Made by a program: the position numbers and the translations under genes
Part shown: positions 7,178 to 14,674 of the stretch, piece after piece
Layout: each line of letters begins with the position of its first letter
Position numbering within the stretch: the first letter of the stretch is position 1
NCBI GenBank assembly: GCA_037968515.1
Contig: JBBKVQ010000311.1
Span: forward strand, 1-26,449
DNA length: 26,449 bases
Reading direction: 5' to 3'
Source: JBFFMO01 sp037968515
GTDB taxonomy: Bacteria > Myxococcota_A > Bradymonadia > Bradymonadales > Bradymonadaceae
The notes under the pieces: generated by a model
Database searches by the model: none
Seen by the model: only the letters and a program-made list of their open reading frames with translations
Told to the model about the DNA's origin: nothing

Positions 7178-9076
7178 TTGCAAGAGGAGCTTAAAAAGCT
7201 TGGAGATGGGGGTGACCGAGAAATAGTCGCAGCTTTGCTCGAGCTTCCTATCGTATTATGGGAAATCGACATCGAAGGCATAATCAGGATGTCTGTCGGT
7301 ACTGGGCTGGCGAGCCTCGGCCTCAAACCGGGAGAGCTCGTTGGGATGAACGTGTTTGACCTCTACGGTTGGTCTCCCGAAGCGCTCGAACCGATCCGTC
7401 GTTGCTTGACTGGAGTCGAGACGCGAACCCTTAACCATGTTGACGACGTGGTCTGGGAGAACCGATATTTCCCACGAAAAAAGGACGGGATAACATTCGG
7501 GCTGTACGGCCTTTCCATGGACGTCACGCGCCAATTCGAAGCCGAACGCGACGGCAAGAAAGCCGACCTGACTTGGCGGACCATGGCTGAAAATGCGCCA
7601 GGCACCATCAGCATCCTGAATCCTGACCACACGTTTTCGTACGTGAATTCTCCAGACCACGCTTACCTGGTCGAAAAAAAAGCGAAGGTTTACGAGCTCA
7701 TCGAGGAGTCCCATCGTGACGTCGCACGGCGAGCGATTGAAACGTGTTTTAGTGAAGCAATTCGTTGCGAATACGAAGGGACCACACAAATCGGCGGCGA
7801 CATTTACTGGTTCGAAAACCGGTTAGCCCCGATTGTTGAAGACGGCGTCGTCACCTCCGTGATCATTGTTTCGACCGACGTTACGACTCGAAAAGAAACC
7901 GAGGCCGCCGCACGCGCCCTAGAAGCACAGTCGTTGCAGGCCCAAAAACTTGAAAGTCTGGGAATGCTCGCGGGTGGAATTGCCCATGACTTTAATAATC
8001 TGCTTGTAGGTATGATGGGTTACACGGAGTTAGCGCGCCTTCAAATCGCGGCAGGACTCGACGCAACTCCGAGCCTCAATGGCGTTGAAGCGGCGGCAAC
8101 ACGTGCGGCTGAGTTGTGCGAGCAGATGCTCGCGTACGCAGGCAAGGGACATTTTGAGATGCGTAAGATCGACCTTTCCAGGCTCGTCGAAGACTTTTCT
8201 CAACTCTTGTCCGTCTCGCTAAGAAAAGGCCTGATCTTGAAGCGGGAACTCGCAAAGGACCTATGGCGGATCGAGGCTGACGGCGCGCAGATCCAACAAG
8301 TCGTCATGAATCTGATAACGAACGCCGCGGACGCAATGAGCGACGACGATGGAAGCGTGACGATTCGTACCGGTTGTGGACATTTCGACGACGAAGCTTT
8401 GAGTCGTTTCCCGCTGATTCAGCCCATTCCGCCAGGCGATTACGTGTTTCTGGAGGTCAGCGATCTCGGCTACGGCATGAACAAACAGACCATGCAGAAA
8501 ATGTTTGACCCGTTTTTCACCACCAAAACCACGGGGCGAGGCCTCGGACTTGCTTCGACCTTGGCCATCATTCGGGGGCATGGGGGTGGTTTGAGCACAC
8601 GAAGCGAACTCGGAAGCGGGACGACCATGCGCCTCTTTCTACCGCGCAGCGGCGAGGCTGGACGTCCGAGCCTGACGAATACACCTTCGTCCGATGTTTC
8701 GTCGCTTGGCAATCAACAGACCATCTTGTTGGCCGATGACGAGCCGAACGTCTTGAAGGTCGCTGCGGCCATGCTCAAGCACCTGGGCTTTATCGTAATT
8801 CCAGTTCGGAACGGACAAGAAGCACTTGATATGTATCCGCTGCACCCAGAGATTGCCGTCGTGATTCTGGACGTCACGATGCCTGTAATGGCTGGCGACA
8901 TCGCAGCAGCACACCTATTGGAACTCGATCCCATGGCCAAGATCATCCTGACGAGCGGCTATCACGATCAGGGAACCAACCACCCCGCGATGAAAACCCT
9001 GCCAAAACCTTATCGAATGGCAGATCTTCGGGCCGTTCTGATTGAATTGCTTAGTCCGGTTAACGCAGCCGATTAG
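7178..9076 (+). CDS. Hybrid sensor histidine kinase: PAS-PAS-HisKA-ATPase-receiver
   Basis: A 632-residue cytoplasmic hybrid kinase. Two PAS domains occupy about 18-122 and 132-240 (closing STDVTTRKETE). Phosphoacceptor H270 lies in GGIAHDFNNLL, the H-box type of the NtrB-like kinases that carry their own receiver. The ATPase domain has an N-box at 377-385, DLGYGM at 429-434, FDPFFTTK and GRGLGLA. After a Ser/Thr-rich linker (490-512), a receiver domain carries acidic pair D520/D521, phosphoacceptor D565 in VILDVTMP and K610 in LPKPY. No output domain follows, so phosphate probably moves on through an unlinked phosphotransfer protein or the receiver works as a phosphate sink. The TTG start is the first usable codon after an in-frame TAG. 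It is not part of the upstream operon, given the 152-base gap and candidate promoter. Confidence 0.9.
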   Translation: MQEELKKLGDGGDREIVAALLELPIVLWEIDIEGIIRMSVGTGLASLGLKPGELVGMNVFDLYGWSPEALEPIRRCLTGVETRTLNHVDDVVWENRYFPRKKDGITFGLYGLSMDVTRQFEAERDGKKADLTWRTMAENAPGTISILNPDHTFSYVNSPDHAYLVEKKAKVYELIEESHRDVARRAIETCFSEAIRCEYEGTTQIGGDIYWFENRLAPIVEDGVVTSVIIVSTDVTTRKETEAAARALEAQSLQAQKLESLGMLAGGIAHDFNNLLVGMMGYTELARLQIAAGLDATPSLNGVEAAATRAAELCEQMLAYAGKGHFEMRKIDLSRLVEDFSQLLSVSLRKGLILKRELAKDLWRIEADGAQIQQVVMNLITNAADAMSDDDGSVTIRTGCGHFDDEALSRFPLIQPIPPGDYVFLEVSDLGYGMNKQTMQKMFDPFFTTKTTGRGLGLASTLAIIRGHGGGLSTRSELGSGTTMRLFLPRSGEAGRPSLTNTPSSDVSSLGNQQTILLADDEPNVLKVAAAMLKHLGFIVIPVRNGQEALDMYPLHPEIAVVILDVTMPVMAGDIAAAHLLELDPMAKIILTSGYHDQGTNHPAMKTLPKPYRMADLRAVLIELLSPVNAAD

Positions 9077-9123
9077 CCTCTGAGCGACTAGGTTTTTAAC
9101 CATTATTGGGGCGGAGCTGCAGT

Positions 9124-9138
9124 TCGGCCGACGGCCGA
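9124..9138. repeat. Odd-centred GC-rich palindrome
   Basis: TCGGCCGACGGCCGA reads as TCGGCCG and its reverse complement around a single A. It lies between the hybrid kinase gene and the GST gene, three bases upstream of a perfect TTGACA. No T-run follows on the plus strand, so a regulator site at the promoter is as likely as a terminator. Confidence 0.4.
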
Positions 9139-9140
9139 TA

Positions 9141-9169
9141 TTGACATCTGCCTCGAACCAAAATACTGA
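9141..9169 (+). promoter_or_regulatory. Candidate sigma70 promoter of the GST gene
   Basis: A perfect -35 (TTGACA, 9141-9146) is followed after 17 bases by TACTGA at 9164-9169, or after 15 bases by AATACT, the better -10 match but with short spacing. The GST start lies 30 bases further on with GGAG as ribosome binding site (9190-9193). The -35 is strong and the -10 weak, so the call is tentative. Confidence 0.4.
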
Positions 9170-9198
9170 ACATATGTACCTATTATTTTGGAGACCCC

Positions 9199-9831
9199 AT
9201 GGCCGACCTTGTGTTGCATTACGCCCCCCGATCGCGTGCTTTCACCGCACTCTGGCTCCTCGAAGAGCTTGGAGTTCCCTATGAACTCGAAAGTTTTGAC
9301 CTGAGCTCCAACCATCATAAAACCGAAGGTTTTTTGGCCATTAATCCGATGGGCAAGGTTCCGGTCGTTGTAGACCAAGGGGTTGCCGTATCGGAGCTTG
9401 GAGCGATCGCTGTCTATCTAACTGACCGCTACGGTGACGAGGGTCTTTCGCCTAAGATCACAAGCCCGGAGCGAGCTGCTTTTCTGCGGTGGATCTTCTT
9501 TTCAAGCGGAATCATGGAGCCGGCACTGGGTGAAAAGTTCTTCAAATGGAACGTACCGGCTAGCTCAGTAGCGTGGGGTTCATTTGACCATATGCTTGAA
9601 ACGCTGCAGAGCGGACTCGAAAAGGGCCCGTTTTTGCTTGGTGAAACGTTTTCCGCTGCCGACATTATCGTCGGCGCTACAGCGCGTTTTGGTGTGATGT
9701 TTGGAGCCATTCCCAACGAAGAGCCGCTTACCCGATACCTGGCCCTCCTGAGCGAGCGCCCCGCTTTCAAACGGGCCGAGGCAATTGAGGCCCGTGAGGG
9801 TGAACGCTTTCCGATGACCAAAGCGACCTAA
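9199..9831 (+). CDS. Glutathione S-transferase family protein
   Basis: A 210-residue protein with GST fold. The thioredoxin-like N-domain (1-80) contains SRAFTALWLLEELGVPYEL, the MGKVPVV loop with the cis-proline, and VSELGAIAVYL. The helical C-domain carries the conserved LLGETFSAADIIVG capping motif at about 145-160. Ser12 is in the position of the catalytic serine of many bacterial GSTs. The usual E-S-x-A-I motif that grips the gamma-glutamyl group reads E-L-G-A-I here, so glutathione binding may be altered. Substrates cannot be predicted. The ATG is preceded by GGAG five bases upstream. The gene stands alone with its own probable promoter, and a tRNA gene with terminator follows. Confidence 0.88.
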   Translation: MADLVLHYAPRSRAFTALWLLEELGVPYELESFDLSSNHHKTEGFLAINPMGKVPVVVDQGVAVSELGAIAVYLTDRYGDEGLSPKITSPERAAFLRWIFFSSGIMEPALGEKFFKWNVPASSVAWGSFDHMLETLQSGLEKGPFLLGETFSAADIIVGATARFGVMFGAIPNEEPLTRYLALLSERPAFKRAEAIEAREGERFPMTKAT

Positions 9832-9902
9832 TCAACCGACCAAGAAATCTGTTGACACACGATTCGTCTTGTTGCAGCCTTGCTATCCCGTTTTCGGGAA
9901 AT

Positions 9903-9974
9903 TCCGGCTTAGCTCAGTGGTAGAGCAATCGGCTGTTAACCGATCGGTCGCAAGTTCGAGCCTTGCAGCCGGAG
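9903..9974 (+). tRNA. tRNA-Asn (anticodon GTT)
   Basis: A full cloverleaf can be drawn: acceptor stem TCCGGCT (9903-9909) pairing AGCCGGA (9967-9973), D-loop AGCTCAGTGGTAGAGC, anticodon stem ATCGG/CCGAT around loop CTGTTAA with anticodon GTT at 9935-9937, and T-arm GCAAG-TTCGAGC-CTTGC. Discriminator G is at 9974. CCA is not encoded. A TTGACA at 9852-9857 could be its -35, although no matching -10 is evident. A short hairpin (TCCCG-TTTT-CGGGA, 9886-9899) lies just before the 5' end, in the leader that RNase P removes. Confidence 0.97.
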
Positions 9975-9975
9975 T

Positions 9976-10010
9976 TAAAAAGGCCCCATACGAACGTATG
10001 GGGCTTTTTT
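9976..10010 (+). terminator. Rho-independent terminator after tRNA-Asn, probably bidirectional
   Basis: GCCCCATACG (9983-9992) pairs with CGTATGGGGC (9995-10004), followed by six T on the plus strand. On the minus strand the same stem is followed by CTTTTT, so it can also end transcripts of the vWA gene that converges from 10071. It sits one base after the tRNA 3' end. Confidence 0.93.
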
Positions 10011-10070
10011 GTTGGGTTCGCCAGCCTTCCGCTCAACCGGCATGCGATTTGTGACAGCCGACGCCCCTTT

Positions 10071-11687
10071 CTATTTGAGCGTTTGAGCCTTCTTAACGAG
10101 GGCCAGGAATTGTTGACGATCCGCCTGATTCGATGAGGTCGCCGCTGTCGCAATCTCGAGGACCCAAGCGAAGTTCACTCCTTCAACGTAGGGGCTACCT
10201 CGCAAGAGCTCTGCAAACGCGGCGACCGACGCCGCAAACTGGAAATCACTCGATGCGCTGCCGATTTTCGTACGGAAGTCTGATGCATTCAAAGGGAAGG
10301 CGTCCTCGGTGGCCTTAAACGCCTCGGGAGTCTTGTGCCGCACGCGAACCGTGCCCATGGCTTCCTCTGGTGCGCCGGCGAGTTCGAGCTCATACAAGGC
10401 CGTCACGGTGTGACCTGCACCAAGTTCGCCAGCATCCACCTTGTCGTTTCGGAAATCCTTGTCCGCAATATCACGATTCTCGTAGCCAATAAGCCGGTAC
10501 CGCTTGACCTTCTTAGGGTCGAACTCAACCTGTAGCTTAACATCCTTCGCAATGACCTGGAGCGTACCATCGAGCTGCTCGCCGAAGATCTTCCGGGCTT
10601 CCTCGATGCCGTCGATATAGTAGTAATTTCCGTTACCTTTATTGGCCAACTGCTCCATCGTGGTGTCTTTATAATTGCCCATTCCAAGGCCAATCGTTGA
10701 CATCGTGACCCCCTCGGAAACATAGGCCTCAATCTGCTTTAGGATCTCCTCATGGCTGGAACGACCGATATTCGCGTCCCCATCCGACAGCACAATCACT
10801 CTAGAAACTCCGCCGGCACGCTTTTGTTGCATCGCCAGTTCGTAAGCGGTCTTCATGCCGTCTTCCATCCCTGTCCCACCGCCGGCTCCAAGAGCCTCGA
10901 GCGCCTCAAAGATGGCCCCGCGATTTTCAGCACCTGTTGGGTCCAAAACTTTGGCGGTATGCCCGGCATAGGTCACGATCGCGACCGTATCCTTGGGCTT
11001 CAGGTTATTTGTCAGGATTTTTAGTGCTTTCACAGCGAGGGGAAGCTTGTCGTCCGAGTTCATGGAACCTGAAACGTCGACGAGGAAGGTCAGGTGAATC
11101 GGCTTACGTTCCTTGGATTCCAGACGTTTCCCCTGCACGCCGACCCGCACCAAATATCGATTTGGCTCAGTTGAAAACGGACTCGGCGCCCCTTCCAGAT
11201 GAACGGCAAAAGTGCTTTCCGGATTGGGGTAATCGTAGCGGAAATAGTTCACAAACTCCTCGACGCGGACCGACTCTTTAGGAGGCAGCTGGCCCTCCAT
11301 AATCTTTCGTCGAGCAATCGTGTAGGAACCCGTATCCACATCGATGGCAAACGTGGACATCGCGTCCACCGCTGTGTCGGTCCACGGGTTCACGCCGTGG
11401 TCAGTGAACTCCTCGGCCGTGTCTTTTGTTGGTTCAACCTGCTGCGGCACGATTGGAGCCACCAGCCCCTTCATCATCGGCGCCATAGGCGCTCGTGACG
11501 GCGAGGGCATTTCCTTCTTCTCCATTTCCGGTGCAGATTCAGCCATATTGGCCGACACCGTACTAGCCCCTTCTGCCGATTTGTATCTGGCCGCTTCTGG
11601 GCTGGGTTTCACAGAATCGTCGGATTGGGATTTTTGACAACCAACGGTCATCAATCCAAACGCTATCATCGGCATCCATCGCTTCAT
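10071..11687 (-). CDS. vWA-domain lipoprotein, YfbK-like
   Basis: A 538-residue predicted lipoprotein. The start is the ATG at 11687 because AGGAGGAG lies just upstream and the protein then begins with a signal sequence ending in a lipobox-like TVGC (C17); the frame is open 50 codons further but without a site. After a low-complexity Pro/Ser/Met linker (20-90), an N-terminal YfbK segment (100-195, DAMSTFAIDVDTGSYT) leads to a von Willebrand A domain (about 197-375) with MIDAS motif D204-x-S206-x-S208, the T-G loop (GGGTGM) and LSDGDAN. A C-terminal DUF3520-type region (about 380-535, LIGYENRD) ends the protein. Family members bind divalent metal through MIDAS and serve as adhesive or scaffolding modules; no enzymatic role is established. 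It is transcribed alone. Confidence 0.9.
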   Translation of the reverse strand: MKRWMPMIAFGLMTVGCQKSQSDDSVKPSPEAARYKSAEGASTVSANMAESAPEMEKKEMPSPSRAPMAPMMKGLVAPIVPQQVEPTKDTAEEFTDHGVNPWTDTAVDAMSTFAIDVDTGSYTIARRKIMEGQLPPKESVRVEEFVNYFRYDYPNPESTFAVHLEGAPSPFSTEPNRYLVRVGVQGKRLESKERKPIHLTFLVDVSGSMNSDDKLPLAVKALKILTNNLKPKDTVAIVTYAGHTAKVLDPTGAENRGAIFEALEALGAGGGTGMEDGMKTAYELAMQQKRAGGVSRVIVLSDGDANIGRSSHEEILKQIEAYVSEGVTMSTIGLGMGNYKDTTMEQLANKGNGNYYYIDGIEEARKIFGEQLDGTLQVIAKDVKLQVEFDPKKVKRYRLIGYENRDIADKDFRNDKVDAGELGAGHTVTALYELELAGAPEEAMGTVRVRHKTPEAFKATEDAFPLNASDFRTKIGSASSDFQFAASVAAFAELLRGSPYVEGVNFAWVLEIATAATSSNQADRQQFLALVKKAQTLK

Positions 11688-11992
11688 GGGGCTCCTCCTC
11701 GTTTTCATTCGGTATGTAAGCGTTTGTAACATATCGAAATTCGAGGATCGAACCGAAGTTCGAATTCGATGGGCGCAGTTGGCGGCTTTTCCGCAGCTTC
11801 GATGCGGCAGCAACAGGTCAGAAACACTTCTGAGCACCGAAAACAGCGTTCGAGCTTGGAAGCCGGTATCGGAACAAAGTAGATTATCTGCGTCCCCGGG
11901 GCGATGTCTTCCTAAGACGCAGATTTGTCCCGACTTTTTTGAAATTTTAACGGCTGGTCCGTGGGCAGGACATCAGCAGTTCGCAAAAATTA
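11688..11992. other. Intergenic regulatory region between divergent genes
   Basis: This 305-base stretch separates the minus-strand vWA gene from the plus-strand TPR gene and must hold both promoters. A cluster of TCGAA/TTCGA half sites lies at 11733-11770, including ATCGAA and TTCGAT at its ends. A 9-bp inverted repeat sits at 11886-11924. No convincing -35/-10 pair was found for either direction, and no small gene is supported. Confidence 0.5.
11886..11924 (+). repeat. Perfect 9-bp inverted repeat upstream of the TPR gene
   Basis: ATCTGCGTC (11886-11894) and GACGCAGAT (11916-11924) are exact reverse complements separated by 21 bases that contain CCCGGGG. A run of six T follows at 11935-11940, ten bases beyond the stem. 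It could be an operator, an attenuator-like hairpin in the leader, or an imperfect terminator; the spacing to the T-run argues against a standard terminator. Confidence 0.5.
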
Positions 11993-12541
11993 ATGAAGAA
12001 TAAAACAATGAAAACACTCGCTAAAATCTTTGGTTTCTTTCTAACTCTTGTCTCGCTGCTGCTCGTTTTAGCTGCTGTTGTCGACCTTTCCTCGGGTCAC
12101 GAAAGCCCAGGGATGCTGGTCGGCATGATCATTTTCTGGGGTTTGGGCGCCCTAATCGGAATCCTGATCATTCGCCGCGGATTTCGAGCTCCCGAGGGCG
12201 TCATTCAAAACGGCCCATCAGCCCCAGTCCGCGACGCCGAACCATCCGAAACGATAGCTGACTTGCAGCCAAATGTTGTTATGACCAACGAGTTACGCAG
12301 CGCGGCGATGTTGATGGCCGATGGGAAATACGAAGAAACCATCGCAGCGTACTCGGCTATTGCCGATCAAGATCCGTCTAGTGTTGGGGTGTGCCATAGT
12401 CAAATTGGCGCTGCTCATTATTTCCTGGGCCAATACGAGACGGCCATCAAACACTACGAAATCGCGCTGCAAAACGGCGCAAATGAGTCGATGATGAATG
12501 ATAATATTGTCGAAGCGCGCGAAGCCATCGCCGCAGGCTAG
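11993..12541 (+). CDS. Membrane protein with C-terminal TPR repeats
   Basis: A 182-residue protein (177 if the ATG at 12008 is used; neither start has a strong ribosome binding site). Two membrane helices lie at about 10-33 (ending AAVVDLSSG) and 40-60 (WGLGALIGILIIRRGF). A Pro-rich linker leads to a soluble domain from about 95 with two tetratricopeptide-type units (ADGKYEETIAAYSAIADQDP and LGQYETAIKHYEIALQNGA; A-x8-Y-x-x-A pattern). It probably works as a membrane-anchored protein-protein contact, with the TPR part most likely on the cytoplasmic side since arginines follow the second helix. The partner is unknown. It is followed after 101 bases by the DUF1592 gene, too far to assume one operon. 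Confidence 0.7.
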   Translation: MKNKTMKTLAKIFGFFLTLVSLLLVLAAVVDLSSGHESPGMLVGMIIFWGLGALIGILIIRRGFRAPEGVIQNGPSAPVRDAEPSETIADLQPNVVMTNELRSAAMLMADGKYEETIAAYSAIADQDPSSVGVCHSQIGAAHYFLGQYETAIKHYEIALQNGANESMMNDNIVEAREAIAAG

Positions 12542-12642
12542 ATTCCGGTCGGTGCGCTTAGTTGTGAAATCGCGAACCCTGACATGGCCTGACATGTTGG
12601 TGTTGGGGTGGGAAACCAAGGGCATTCTGGTAAGCTGGGTCC

Positions 12643-14667
12643 ATGGCATTGAAATTCACCAAAACGCACCTCGCGGTGCTGGCCCTGTCTCATTTCACCC
12701 TTTGCAACGTTGGGTGTGATGGCAGTCTTCTAATCGATGGCAGCGAGCAAGTTCACACCAACCCGGATAAACCCCCGGGTGCTCAAGCGGCCGCAACCGC
12801 GAGCCTGCATCGACTCAATCGACTCGAATACAACAACGCTGTCCGCGACTTGTTAGGGACGGCGTTGCAGCCGGCGAACGCATTTCCGCCCGACGCATCG
12901 GTGGGAGGCTTCGATAACGGCTCGGCCGTCCTCAACATCACGCCTGCACTGATGGATCGATACGTCCAGGCCGCGGGAGACGTCGTCGAAGATGCATTCG
13001 CAGCTCGCCCGGTTTTTGAAGACCGATTCGAAGAAAACGATGCGCGTTTCACGTACTCCATTGACCGTGACGCCAACCGCATCGGCGGCATTATTCGGCT
13101 GCGCGGTGGTGGAGCGCTCGGCGAGTTTGACGCGTCAGCCGCAGGCCCACACACACTTGTGGTGAGGTCCCAAGGTCTCGTCAATGGTACCGCCGCGGCA
13201 CCACGGATGCGGGTCTCGGTTGCAGGACAGGATTTTGACTTTGATGTGCCCAGAGCAGCAGGTGACACGACGTTTGCCCTCGAACTCCAGCCAGGTCGTC
13301 ATCCAGTAGGCATCGCCGCTCTGAACTTCGAAGAAAACGCCGCGGAAAATCGCGGCAACGACATCATGTTCGATTATTTGGTGGTTCACAGTGACGCTCA
13401 GGTCGAAGGGCCCGCGCGTCAAATGGTGATGACCTGCGACCCAACGACACCCGGCTGCGCCAACACAATTGTGCACGACTTCGCTCGCCGGGCGTGGAGA
13501 CGCCCACTTTTGGACGAAGAAAAGTCCAAACTCGACACCTTTTTGGCAACGCTTCTGGAGTCGGGCGAAAACACGGAGGAGTCCATCAAGCTTGGCCTTC
13601 GGGCGGTGCTGACCTCGACGAAATTCCTGTATCGGTATCGAACTGTGGACGATTCCGATGCGGCCGCCCTGCTCGACCCTTATGTGCTGGCAAGCCGGCT
13701 ATCGTTCTTCTTATGGAGCACCATCCCGGACGAACGCCTACTCGGCTCGGCACAAAACGGCACACTGTCGACCCCCGAGGGCATTCGAAGCGCCGTTGAG
13801 TGGATGCTGGCAGACCCAAGGGCCACAGCGCTTGCGGATGGTTTCGCCGAGCAATGGCTGGACTTGCGCCATTTGGATGTCGCATCGCCGAGCGCCGAGG
13901 TGTACCCCGAATTCACACCAGCCGTGCGCGAATCCATGCGGCGTGAATCGAAACTGTTCTTCTTAGATTTCGTTGAAAATCAGGCCGCTGTCGCCACGAT
14001 GTTGGAACCGGATTTTGCTTACCGCGATGCCACGCTTGCAGCGCATCTGGGCGTGATCGCACCCGAAACGGAAGGTTTTGAGCGGATGGCAGTAGGTCCG
14101 GGAGACCGCCGCGGAGTTCTAGCATTGTCCGCCTGGTTGACCGCCCGGTCTGATTCCACTCACCCCTCGCCCATCAAAAGAGGCTCTTGGATCGCAGACA
14201 ACATGCTGTGTGCACCGGTCCCTCCGCCGCCTGCTGGCCTTGAAATTGGGGAACTGGCGGCTGCCGAATCCGGACTTTCCCTGCGAGACCGCCTTGAGAT
14301 GCACCGAAGTGACCCCGCCTGTGCAACCTGTCACACGCATCTGGACGTGTTGGGCATGGGCTTCGAGACGTACGACGGCGTCGGACGATTTGTGGCCGAA
14401 CCATCGTTGGATTCGATAGGCGAACTGCCAGGTGCTGGCGAGTTTCGTGGTGCTGATGAAATGGCGGCAAAAACAAACCCCGCCGATTTTGTGATGTGCG
14501 TATCCCGGAAACTGTTCACTTATGCGCTCGGAAGAACGGCCACCGAAAATGACCTAAAGGCGTTCACAGACCTGGCCGAACCTGTGCTTGTGACCTTGAC
14601 CTTGCCAGACCTTGTGACCGCAATTGTGCTGTCGCCTGCGTTTAGCGAACCCACCCCGTTGAAGTGA
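12643..14667 (+). CDS. DUF1587/1595/1592/1588/1585 multi-domain lipoprotein with CXXCH motif
   Basis: A 674-residue exported protein. The N-terminus is a signal sequence ending at lipobox-like CNVGC (C25). Domains run in the family order: DUF1587 (LHRLNRLEYNNAVRDLLG, 55-72), a carbohydrate-binding-like beta region (about 120-250), DUF1595 (HDFARRAWRRPLLDEE), DUF1592 (SRLSFFLWSTIPDERLL), DUF1588 (RRGVLALSAWLT, HPSPIKRG) and DUF1585 at the end (SRKLFTYALGRTATENDL). DUF1588 contains CATCH at 560-564, the c-type heme attachment motif, so it may be a monoheme cytochrome-like protein. This family is abundant in Planctomycetes and myxobacteria and is paired with DUF1552, as here seven bases downstream. 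Substrate and redox role are unknown; degradation of complex polymers has been suggested for the family. Confidence 0.9.
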   Translation: MALKFTKTHLAVLALSHFTLCNVGCDGSLLIDGSEQVHTNPDKPPGAQAAATASLHRLNRLEYNNAVRDLLGTALQPANAFPPDASVGGFDNGSAVLNITPALMDRYVQAAGDVVEDAFAARPVFEDRFEENDARFTYSIDRDANRIGGIIRLRGGGALGEFDASAAGPHTLVVRSQGLVNGTAAAPRMRVSVAGQDFDFDVPRAAGDTTFALELQPGRHPVGIAALNFEENAAENRGNDIMFDYLVVHSDAQVEGPARQMVMTCDPTTPGCANTIVHDFARRAWRRPLLDEEKSKLDTFLATLLESGENTEESIKLGLRAVLTSTKFLYRYRTVDDSDAAALLDPYVLASRLSFFLWSTIPDERLLGSAQNGTLSTPEGIRSAVEWMLADPRATALADGFAEQWLDLRHLDVASPSAEVYPEFTPAVRESMRRESKLFFLDFVENQAAVATMLEPDFAYRDATLAAHLGVIAPETEGFERMAVGPGDRRGVLALSAWLTARSDSTHPSPIKRGSWIADNMLCAPVPPPPAGLEIGELAAAESGLSLRDRLEMHRSDPACATCHTHLDVLGMGFETYDGVGRFVAEPSLDSIGELPGAGEFRGADEMAAKTNPADFVMCVSRKLFTYALGRTATENDLKAFTDLAEPVLVTLTLPDLVTAIVLSPAFSEPTPLK

Positions 14668-14674
14668 AAAAATC

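Noticed and set aside
9124..9138. GC-rich palindrome as a terminator of the hybrid kinase gene
   Set aside because: No T-run follows the palindrome on the plus strand and the centre is a single base, so it does not look like a standard terminator.
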